Both the position numbers and the translations under genes were made by a program. The notes under the pieces were generated by a model. That model saw nothing but the letters and a program-made list of their open reading frames with translations, searched no databases and had not been told where the DNA came from. This document shows positions 57,316 to 64,000 of a stretch of 64,000 nt of DNA, in pieces. Numbering within the stretch: position 1 is the stretch's first letter; every line of letters starts with the position of its first letter. This stretch comes from Halomonas sp. KG2 (lineage in GTDB: Bacteria; Pseudomonadota; Gammaproteobacteria; Pseudomonadales; Halomonadaceae), in assembly GCA_030440445.1 (NCBI GenBank), contig CP098528.1, forward strand, positions 2,170,001 to 2,234,000, read 5' to 3'.

Positions 57316-58137
57316 CTATAGGAGCTGGCACGTTGGGCATAAATATAAACGGCGAGAGCCAACCATTATGCGTTCGATCACTGAACCGCAGCGGTGGCAG
57401 GAAAGGCCAGCGCGTTCAAACACACTAAAGCGCCATTGTCGGCGTGGCTCACCGGAGGCAATGGCTTGTTTAATCCATGCCTCACGATTAGTAACACCCG
57501 CTTCCAAATACGCCTGACGGGTCGTTTCCACAATCGTAGTGGCGAGCAGGTCTAGCTGCTTTTCAGTTAAGTCACAGGGGCGCTTTTTAGGGTGCACGTT
57601 AGATAAAAAAAGAATTTCAGAGCGCAAGTAATTTCCTAACCCAGCGACAAGCCCTTGATCAAGTAACAATGCACCCAGGCTTCTGCGTATAAACGCTGGA
57701 TCAGTCAGGCGTTGTTTCACATCATCAGACGATACGTTTTGACTTAATAAATCAGGCCCAAGGCGCGACAAGAAAGGGTGATGGCTCAACTCACTCTCAT
57801 GCCAGAGCGAAATATCAGACGCGCTGTAAAGACTAGCCACCCTGCCCTCAGCCACCAGCCGAACTCGTAGTGACCTTTTCGTGCTTGGCGGCCTATTTTC
57901 ACTATGTAGCTTCCATACGCCATAAAGCTGATTGTGGGAATACAGCACGCGGCGGTCTGCAAAACGAACGAGCATGGCCTTGCCCCACGTATCAACTGCC
58001 TCAACTCGCTGACCAATCAATGAATCCGCTTGCACGGCGAGTTCAGGAAATGCAAACCACGCATCATCAAGATGTTTGCCACCTATCTGCTGCTCAATTC
58101 TATCTGCTGCACGGCGGATTTCAGGGCCTTCAGGCAT
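57316..58137 (-). CDS. nei: Endonuclease VIII (DNA glycosylase/AP lyase)
   Basis: A 273-residue Fpg/Nei enzyme removing oxidised pyrimidines. The N-terminal catalytic proline and glutamate appear in MPEGPEIRRAADRIEQQIGG, the helix-two-turn-helix in GLVAGLGNYLRSEILFLS, and a C-terminal zinc finger with CHRCGSVIERIMVGSRRLY and CPTC. These match Nei rather than MutM. It starts three bases after uvrB, giving a two-gene repair unit. Confidence 0.95.
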   Translation of the reverse strand: MPEGPEIRRAADRIEQQIGGKHLDDAWFAFPELAVQADSLIGQRVEAVDTWGKAMLVRFADRRVLYSHNQLYGVWKLHSENRPPSTKRSLRVRLVAEGRVASLYSASDISLWHESELSHHPFLSRLGPDLLSQNVSSDDVKQRLTDPAFIRRSLGALLLDQGLVAGLGNYLRSEILFLSNVHPKKRPCDLTEKQLDLLATTIVETTRQAYLEAGVTNREAWIKQAIASGEPRRQWRFSVFERAGLSCHRCGSVIERIMVGSRRLYLCPTCQLL

Positions 58138-58140
58138 CGA

Positions 58141-60165
58141 TTACCCCAGCGCCAGCTGTTTTTCTTGCATTTGATGAAGCTGATCACGAAGTCTCGCCGC
58201 TTCTTCAAACTCCAGGTTCTGCGCGGCTTCAAACATGGCGTCCTCTAACTTGCTAATAGCCGCCATCAGATCGTGTTTGCTCATCGTGGCCACATCATAT
58301 TCAGCAGCACTCTCTGCTACTTTCCGCTCGTTGCCACGGCGACGGCTGCTCTTCTTGCCTGGTGCCTGGGCGGCTTCAAGAATATCCGCCACAGAGCGCG
58401 TCACGGTGGTTGGCGTGATGCCATGCTCTTCGTTATGAGCGGTCTGTTTGGCGCGGCGACGTTCGGTTTCATCGATGGTTTTGCGCATTGAATCGGTGAT
58501 TTTGTCACCGTATAAAATAGCTTTACCATGGGCGTTACGGGCTGCACGGCCAATGGTTTGAATCAGTGAGCGCTCAGCGCGTAAAAAGCCCTCTTTATCC
58601 GCGTCCAGGATGGCAACAAGCGACACTTCAGGAATATCTAAGCCTTCTCGAAGTAAGTTGATACCCACTAAAACATCGAACTTGCCAAGACGCAGGTCGC
58701 GAATGATTTCTACCCGCTCAACGGTATCAATATCCGAATGTAAATAGCGCACGCGGATACCGTGCTCATCAAAGTATTCGGTCAAATCTTCCGCCATGCG
58801 TTTAGTCAACGTCGTCACCAGAACACGCTCACCAACGGCGGTACGTAAGCCAATTTCTGAGAGCAGGTCATCAACCTGAGTACTGGCAGGGCGAACTTCT
58901 ATTTCTGGATCTAACAAGCCTGTTGGACGCACCACCTGTTCGACAATTTGACTGGCATGTTCTGCTTCATACTTGCCCGGTGTTGCCGACACAAAGATGG
59001 TTTGAGGCGAAATAGATTCCCACTCTTCAAATTTCATTGGGCGGTTATCTAGCGCTGAGGGTAACCGAAAGCCATATTCAACCAGGGTCTCTTTTCTAGA
59101 ACGGTCGCCCTTATACATACCGCCAACCTGGGGTACGCTCACATGAGACTCATCAATAAACAGTAACGCATCATCCGGCAGATAGTCGAAGAACGTCGGG
59201 GGTGGCTCGCCAGGCGCGCGGCCTGAAAGATAGCGCGAGTAGTTCTCAATGCCATTGCAGTAGCCAAGCTCTAGCATCATTTCAATATCGTAAAGGGTTC
59301 GTTGTTCTAAGCGCTGCGCTTCAACTAAACGCTCGTGCTTACGCATCCACTCAAGACGCTCCTTAAGCTCTGCCTTGATCGCATCAATAGCACCTAAAAT
59401 AGTTTCTCGCGGAGTAACATAGTGAGATTTAGGATAGATGGTCATGCGAGGCACATGGGTACGCACCTCACCAGTTAACGGATCAAATAGGCGAATAGAA
59501 TCAACTTCATTGTCAAACAACTCCACCCGCACCGCTTCTTCGTCAGAGTCTGCGGGGAAAATATCGATCACATCGCCCCGTACCCGGTAGGTGCCACGAC
59601 GAAAATCCATATCGTTGCGGGTATATTGCAACTCGGCCAAGCGGCGTAAAAAGGCACGCTGGTCAATTAGCTCACCACGGGTGAAGTGCAATCGCATCTT
59701 GAGATACTGATCCGGATCACCGAGACCATAGATTGCCGATACCGAGACAACGATAAGCGCATCACGGCGCTCAAGCAGCGCTTTGGTAGCCGATAAACGC
59801 ATTTGCTCGATATGGTCATTTATTGAGGCATCTTTCTCAATAAAGGTATCTGAAGAAGGGACATAGGCTTCCGGCTGATAATAATCGTAGTAAGAGACAA
59901 AATACTCGACAGCGTTATCCGGAAAAAACGATTTGAACTCACCATATAGCTGGGCAGCGAGCGTTTTATTGGGCGCCATTACAATCGTTGGGCGCTGCTG
60001 CTGCTGCACAACATTTGCCATCGTGAACGTTTTACCCGAGCCAGTCACCCCTAGTAAGGTCTGATGGGCAAGACCCGACTCAAGCCCACTAACCAGGCTG
60101 CGTATCGCGGCGGGCTGATCACCAGCAGGCTTAAATTTGGACTGCAGCCGGAATTCCTTGCTCAT
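58141..60165 (-). CDS. uvrB: Excinuclease ABC subunit B
   Basis: A 674-residue UvrB. Walker A is [14 protein letters not shown], the damage-probing hairpin is [12 protein letters not shown], and the DESH box is [16 protein letters not shown]. Helicase motif VI is QTIGRAARN, and a C-terminal UVR domain (about the last 35 residues) binds UvrC. The second ATG (60165) has the better AGGAG spacing. I see no LexA box in the short upstream gap. nei follows directly. Confidence 0.98.
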   Translation of the reverse strand: MSKEFRLQSKFKPAGDQPAAIRSLVSGLESGLAHQTLLGVTGSGKTFTMANVVQQQQRPTIVMAPNKTLAAQLYGEFKSFFPDNAVEYFVSYYDYYQPEAYVPSSDTFIEKDASINDHIEQMRLSATKALLERRDALIVVSVSAIYGLGDPDQYLKMRLHFTRGELIDQRAFLRRLAELQYTRNDMDFRRGTYRVRGDVIDIFPADSDEEAVRVELFDNEVDSIRLFDPLTGEVRTHVPRMTIYPKSHYVTPRETILGAIDAIKAELKERLEWMRKHERLVEAQRLEQRTLYDIEMMLELGYCNGIENYSRYLSGRAPGEPPPTFFDYLPDDALLFIDESHVSVPQVGGMYKGDRSRKETLVEYGFRLPSALDNRPMKFEEWESISPQTIFVSATPGKYEAEHASQIVEQVVRPTGLLDPEIEVRPASTQVDDLLSEIGLRTAVGERVLVTTLTKRMAEDLTEYFDEHGIRVRYLHSDIDTVERVEIIRDLRLGKFDVLVGINLLREGLDIPEVSLVAILDADKEGFLRAERSLIQTIGRAARNAHGKAILYGDKITDSMRKTIDETERRRAKQTAHNEEHGITPTTVTRSVADILEAAQAPGKKSSRRRGNERKVAESAAEYDVATMSKHDLMAAISKLEDAMFEAAQNLEFEEAARLRDQLHQMQEKQLALG

Positions 60166-60192
60166 CATTACTCCTTAAGAGGGGGAAGTGAA

Positions 60193-60600
60193 CTACTCGG
60201 TAAACGTGGAAATTTCAACCGTCGCCTGGGTCATCAACCGCTGTATCGGGCAGCGGTGGCTAATGTCTTCTAGCTTTGCCCGCTGTTCAGGATCCTCAAT
60301 ACCGTGGAAAATCATTGTCACGGCTAACTTATAGACACCTTTTCTTTCCTCACTATCATCGCGCTGCACTTTAACGGTGATGCCTTCCAGCGGCCACTCT
60401 TTGCGCCTGGCATACATTTGCACGGTAATCGCTTTGCAGGTACCTAGGGCAATATCAAAGTAATCATGCGGGTCGGGTGCACTACCGTCTCCTCCGACTA
60501 CCGGCGGTACGTCACCATAGAGGTCTTCCAAACCATCGACTTCAATACGCTGACGAAATGTATGGTTACGCTCACTAATAATCGTGATTGGCTTATGCAT
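60193..60600 (-). CDS. OsmC/YhfA-family protein
   Basis: A 135-residue OsmC-superfamily protein. Both conserved cysteines are present, in DIALGTCKAITVQMYARRK and SHRCPIQRLMTQA, which in this family support organic hydroperoxide reduction. The exact subgroup (YhfA-like rather than Ohr or OsmC) is inferred from PHDYFDIALG. The ATG overlaps the stop of the small HMA-like gene by one base (TGATG), so the two are translated together. It lies 27 bases upstream of uvrB. Confidence 0.88.
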   Translation of the reverse strand: MHKPITIISERNHTFRQRIEVDGLEDLYGDVPPVVGGDGSAPDPHDYFDIALGTCKAITVQMYARRKEWPLEGITVKVQRDDSEERKGVYKLAVTMIFHGIEDPEQRAKLEDISHRCPIQRLMTQATVEISTFTE

Positions 60601-60797
60601 CAGGAAACCTTTATACCGAGGTTTAACTTCTCGACAGCTTTTATAAGCGCTTCACGCTTAGCTCGCCCTTCTACTTCTGCTCCGTGGCGCCCTACCTCAG
60701 CACTATCGACGCCATCCAGCATCATCAGCGCCGTGGTAATCTTATTCACCTGATCGACTGTTGTGACACCTTGGAACGTTAATGATTGATATGCCAT
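60600..60797 (-). CDS. HMA-like small protein without metal-binding cysteines
   Basis: A 65-residue protein with the size and pattern of a heavy-metal-associated ferredoxin fold (LTFQGVTTVDQVNKITTAL, GVDSAEVGRHGAEVEG). The usual GMxCxxC metal loop reads GVTTVDQV, and the whole protein has no cysteine. It therefore cannot bind Cu+ or Zn2+ in the standard way. It is coupled to the OsmC-like gene. It may be a structural partner or a degenerate copper chaperone. Confidence 0.75.
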   Translation of the reverse strand: MAYQSLTFQGVTTVDQVNKITTALMMLDGVDSAEVGRHGAEVEGRAKREALIKAVEKLNLGIKVS

Positions 60798-60974
60798 TCC
60801 TTGCCCTTTTCTACGCTGAATTGAAGTGAGTACGCTATTGAAAGCTATGCAAACCTGATACGGGCAAAGAAGTCTAGCATGCGCCAGAGCCCTTGCAATC
60901 TACCCGCAGTGCCCGCACCTTTGATACAAATGCGATTATGTTACGTTTACCCTATCTTCCCTTATGGAGTCTAT

Positions 60975-61943
60975 ATGGCGACTGTCTCTTCGTTACTCAA
61001 GATGAATGGCTGCGTCCGTTTGCCTCACCTCGCCGCCTTAGATGTCAAAGGTGCAGATGCTGAGAAATTCCTGCAAGGGCAAACAAGCGCACAGGTTAGC
61101 TTAGCCAATGGTTTTTTTGCGCCTCTTACCTGCTTTTGCACACCAAAGGGAAGAATGCTGGCCAATGCTCAATTACTAAAAATCAGCAACGACCATTATA
61201 GGCTACTGTTGAGCACCTCATTGATCGATATGCTCGCCAGTCATTTAGCCAAATTTGCCGCTTTTTATCGCGTCGAATTGCAGGCTCAGTCATCGATGCT
61301 TATCGTAGGCGCCAGCGAAAGTGCCAACGGGGTTGCTCAAGCGTTTGGTTTAGCGCTTCCTGATCAACCTTATACCCATCACAGCAATGCCCAAGCGACG
61401 GCCTTATGCCAGCCAGGTAGCGGGCGTTGGTTAATCAGCATAGAAGATTCTGCTGAACAGAGCGCTATTGAAATAAATGATGATGAAGAGGCGCTTAACA
61501 CGTGGCAATTAGCAGATATCCGCAGTGGTTTGGCGTGGTTAACAGCCCCACAGCAAGATCACTTCCTCCCACAAATGTTGAATTGGGAAGCACTTGGGGG
61601 AATTAGCTTTAAAAAAGGTTGCTATACAGGACAAGAAGTCGTTGCACGGGCGCATTTCCGGGGCCAAGTGAAAAAACGCTTAGTGCGCGTTACCGCTAGT
61701 GTTAACAGCTTACCCCAGGTCGGTGACACGCTAGTGGATGAGCAGGATAAAACCGTCGGTGAAATCGTTAGCAGCGCATTTAGTGACAAGCAGCAAATTG
61801 AAATGCTCGCCGTTGCGAATACTAAAGCGATTGAAGCGCTCTCGCCCCTTTATTGGCAAGGGCATCTGATAACGCTCTGCGAGCTGCCCTATACTGTTGA
61901 GCGCCTGGATCCTGAACAGCTAGCCAGCAGCCTAACTGCCTAG
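60975..61943 (+). CDS. ygfZ: Folate-binding protein YgfZ
   Basis: A 322-residue GcvT-like protein with the YgfZ signature KKGCYTGQEVVARAHFRGQ. YgfZ helps maintain certain Fe-S enzymes, including the tRNA methylthiotransferase MiaB, using folate. The ATG at 60975 has GGAG seven bases upstream; the longer frame from 60879 is rejected. Its end overlaps the convergent tatD gene by four bases. With nfuA and sufE it is the third Fe-S-related gene in the window. Confidence 0.94.
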   Translation: MATVSSLLKMNGCVRLPHLAALDVKGADAEKFLQGQTSAQVSLANGFFAPLTCFCTPKGRMLANAQLLKISNDHYRLLLSTSLIDMLASHLAKFAAFYRVELQAQSSMLIVGASESANGVAQAFGLALPDQPYTHHSNAQATALCQPGSGRWLISIEDSAEQSAIEINDDEEALNTWQLADIRSGLAWLTAPQQDHFLPQMLNWEALGGISFKKGCYTGQEVVARAHFRGQVKKRLVRVTASVNSLPQVGDTLVDEQDKTVGEIVSSAFSDKQQIEMLAVANTKAIEALSPLYWQGHLITLCELPYTVERLDPEQLASSLTA

Positions 61944-62731
61944 TAGGAATTGCAATGTGGCAACTGAAATAAGCGAATAGCATTCGCGCTGCTGTGTGCC
62001 GCAATTTTTGCAAATGGCTGGTTCCGGAGTTCTGCTACTACACCAGCCACCTTTGCAACTCTGCATGGTTCATTACGTTGCCCCTGATAGCCGCTAAGCG
62101 GCATATCGGGGCTGTCAGTTTCTAACACAAAGCCATCGTCAGGTAAGCGTGACACCACATTACGCAATCGTTGCGCGCGCTCGTAGGTAATCGCCCCTCC
62201 CAACCCCAGGGTATAGCCTAGATCGAGAAACTTAGCGGCCTGCTCATAAGACCCTGCGAACGCATGGATAAGCCCACCACGGGGAAGCGTCAGCTGGCGT
62301 AGGCATTTGCTTACCTGATCATTGGCTTTTACGCAGTGCACCACAACAGGTAAAGCGAACTGCTTTGCTAGACCGAGCTGCGCATCGAAATAGGCCCACT
62401 GTTTATCTAATGACTCCGTAAAGCGGCCATCGATACCGCACTCACCTATTGCCACAACGCGTTTTTCGGTTTCGACTTTCTGCTCAGCTAAAAGCTGCTC
62501 CAAGGCGACTAAATCGTGGTTAACGTGTTGATCAATGAAGTAAGGGTGAAGGCCAACACAACTACTTACCTCCTTACGCGCACCAAGCGCCAGCACATTT
62601 GGCCATAGAGAGCGCGTCGTTGATGGCACAACAAAGTGTTTGACACCCACTGCCTTGGCATTTTCGATGACCGCATCGCGATCATCGTTAAACACCTCGA
62701 AATCCAGGTGGCAGTGGGCATCAATCAACAT
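61940..62731 (-). CDS. TatD-family metal-dependent deoxyribonuclease
   Basis: A 263-residue TIM-barrel hydrolase. Metal ligands lie in MLIDAHCHLDFEVF, the Glu of AIGECGIDGRF, the His of LPVVVHCVKAND and of GGLIHAFAGSYEQ, and the Asp of FVLETDSPDMPLSGY. This is the TatD/YjjV pattern. Such enzymes act as 3'-5' nucleases or D-aminoacyl-tRNA quality-control factors. It lies 33 bases after prfC on the same strand. Confidence 0.93.
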   Translation of the reverse strand: MLIDAHCHLDFEVFNDDRDAVIENAKAVGVKHFVVPSTTRSLWPNVLALGARKEVSSCVGLHPYFIDQHVNHDLVALEQLLAEQKVETEKRVVAIGECGIDGRFTESLDKQWAYFDAQLGLAKQFALPVVVHCVKANDQVSKCLRQLTLPRGGLIHAFAGSYEQAAKFLDLGYTLGLGGAITYERAQRLRNVVSRLPDDGFVLETDSPDMPLSGYQGQRNEPCRVAKVAGVVAELRNQPFAKIAAHSSANAIRLFQLPHCNSY

Positions 62732-62764
62732 AGCAAGGAAGTCACTATAGTAAGAAAGGTATGA

Positions 62765-64000
62765 TCAGTGCTCGCGAGTGGGCTGGAAACGAATATCTGG
62801 CCAGCGCTCTTGGGTCATCTGCAGGTTGACCCGCGTTGGTGCGATATACGTCAGGTAGCCGCCGCCATCGATAGCAAGGTTGGAGCTCGCTTTACGCTTA
62901 AACTCTTCCAACATCTTGGCGTCTTCGCAATAGACCCAGCGTGCGGTTTGTACATTGACCCCTTCATACAGACAGTCAACTTTGTACTCTTCCTTCAAAC
63001 GGTGAGCAACAACGTCAAACTGCAGCGTACCGACAGCACCAAGAATCAGGTCGTTGTTATCCATCGGCATAAAGACCTGCGTAGCGCCCTCTTCAGAGAG
63101 CTGCTGGAGCCCTTTTTGCAGCGCTTTCATTTTCAACGGGTCTTTTAAACGAACACGCTTGAACAACTCTGGCGCAAAGTGAGGAATGCCGGTAAAACGC
63201 ATATCTTCACCAACGGTGAAGGTATCACCAATCTGAATCGTGCCGTGATTGTGCAGGCCGATAATATCGCCTGGCCAGGCTTCCTCTACTTGAGAACGGT
63301 CTGACGCCATAAACGTTAGGGCGTCGGCAATTTTCACATCCTTGCCTATCCGCACGTGGCGCATCTTCATATTCTTTTCGTACTTACCGGAACAGACACG
63401 CAAAAAAGCAATACGGTCACGATGGTTCGGATCCATATTCGCCTGAATTTTAAATACGAACCCAGTAAAGCGATCATCTTGAGCGGTTACTTCGCGGATG
63501 TCTGTCTGGCGTGGCTGGGGCGGTGGCGCGTACTCAACAAACCCGTCCATCATTTCGCGTACGCCGAAGTTACCCATTGCGGTACCAAAGTACACGGGCG
63601 ACAGCTCACCACGGCGATAGGCATCAAGATCAAACTCATGGGAAGCACCACGCACCAATTCGACTTCCATGCGCAACTCTTCGGCCTGCTCTTCACCAAG
63701 TACAGCGTCAACTTCCGGGTTATCTAAACCCTCAATTCGCTTGTCATCTGGAATACGGCTGCCTTGCCCCTGGGTATACAGATGAATAACATCGTTATAG
63801 AGGTGATACACGCCCTTAAAGTGCCGTCCCATGCCAATCGGCCATGTCATCGGCGCACACTGGATGTTCAGTACTGTCTCGACCTCGTCCATGACTTCGA
63901 TGGGGTCGCGGATATCGCGGTCCATCTTGTTGATGAACGTTAATATAGGCGTGGTGCGCAAACGGCAGACTTCCATCAGCTTAATGGTACGATCTTCAAC
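62765..64000 (-). CDS. prfC: Peptide chain release factor 3, 5' end missing
   Basis: The minus-strand frame enters from the right edge ([20 protein letters not shown]) and runs 411 residues to a stop at 62765. It matches RF3, the GTPase that recycles RF1 and RF2 from ribosomes. [12 protein letters not shown] contains the G4 NKxD motif. Domain II ([20 protein letters not shown]) and domain III ([19 protein letters not shown]) are complete. The G1-G3 motifs lie outside the window. Confidence 0.97.
   Translation of the reverse strand, partial: VEDRTIKLMEVCRLRTTPILTFINKMDRDIRDPIEVMDEVETVLNIQCAPMTWPIGMGRHFKGVYHLYNDVIHLYTQGQGSRIPDDKRIEGLDNPEVDAVLGEEQAEELRMEVELVRGASHEFDLDAYRRGELSPVYFGTAMGNFGVREMMDGFVEYAPPPQPRQTDIREVTAQDDRFTGFVFKIQANMDPNHRDRIAFLRVCSGKYEKNMKMRHVRIGKDVKIADALTFMASDRSQVEEAWPGDIIGLHNHGTIQIGDTFTVGEDMRFTGIPHFAPELFKRVRLKDPLKMKALQKGLQQLSEEGATQVFMPMDNNDLILGAVGTLQFDVVAHRLKEEYKVDCLYEGVNVQTARWVYCEDAKMLEEFKRKASSNLAIDGGGYLTYIAPTRVNLQMTQERWPDIRFQPTREH

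Overview
The window is a compact chromosomal segment of a gammaproteobacterium, most probably a member of the Halomonadaceae (Halomonas/Vreelandella). The main reason is the ectABC ectoine operon at 22.5-25.0 kb, beside gammaproteobacterial housekeeping clusters: ruvCAB-ybgC-tolQRAB-pal-cpoB, tamAB, ubiG-gph, B12-dependent metH and nfuA. Base composition looks even, at moderately high G+C. I found no rRNA, tRNA, CRISPR array, prophage or intact insertion sequence. Both edge genes are cut: a siroheme nitrite/sulfite reductase on the left and prfC on the right.

Layout. 0-6.6 kb: sulfite/nitrite reductase start, a MATE exporter translationally coupled to metH, and nfuA. 7.0-14.4 kb: an accessory iron/metallophore locus made of a TonB-dependent receptor, a periplasmic binding protein, an FecCD-type permease, an ATPase and an NtaA-family FMN monooxygenase in one overlapping operon, with a TetR regulator convergent at its end. 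Its promoter carries a Fur-box-like sequence and a TetR-type palindrome. 14.6-17.1 kb: a KfrA-like coiled-coil DNA-binding protein divergent from an orphan tyrosine recombinase, with inverted repeats between them. 17.1-18.8 kb: sufE, yidD, hisI, zur. 18.9-22.3 kb: a three-gene envelope system (retropepsin-like lipoprotein, inactive transglutaminase/7TM protein, RimK-like ATP-grasp ligase). 22.5-25.0 kb: ectABC with a clear promoter and terminator. 25.2-28.6 kb: gor, can, a cytochrome c'-like protein, msrA.

28.7-36.7 kb: tamB and tamA lie downstream of a coiled-coil membrane protein and a UDP-glucose-dehydrogenase homologue that has lost its catalytic cysteine. 36.9-39.2 kb: ubiG-gph, then yciK on the other strand. 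39.2-49.3 kb: a long minus-strand run fmdB-like, aspS, ruvC, ruvA, ruvB, ybgC, tolQ, tolR, tolA, tolB, pal, cpoB. TolA contains ten near-identical 30-bp repeats, and a LexA-box candidate precedes ruvA. 49.5-64 kb: a 2-hydroxyacid dehydrogenase, acylphosphatase, YihY, a NadM-Nudix fusion, a LysR regulator, cardiolipin synthase, class I fumarase, nei-uvrB, an OsmC/HMA-like pair, ygfZ, tatD and prfC.

The regions most likely to hold undescribed biology are the metallophore-monooxygenase operon, the pseudoenzyme UGDH/coiled-coil/TamAB run, the retropepsin-transglutaminase-ligase triad beside ectABC, and the KfrA/recombinase pair. All functional claims are read from sequence motifs and gene order. 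No database search was run.
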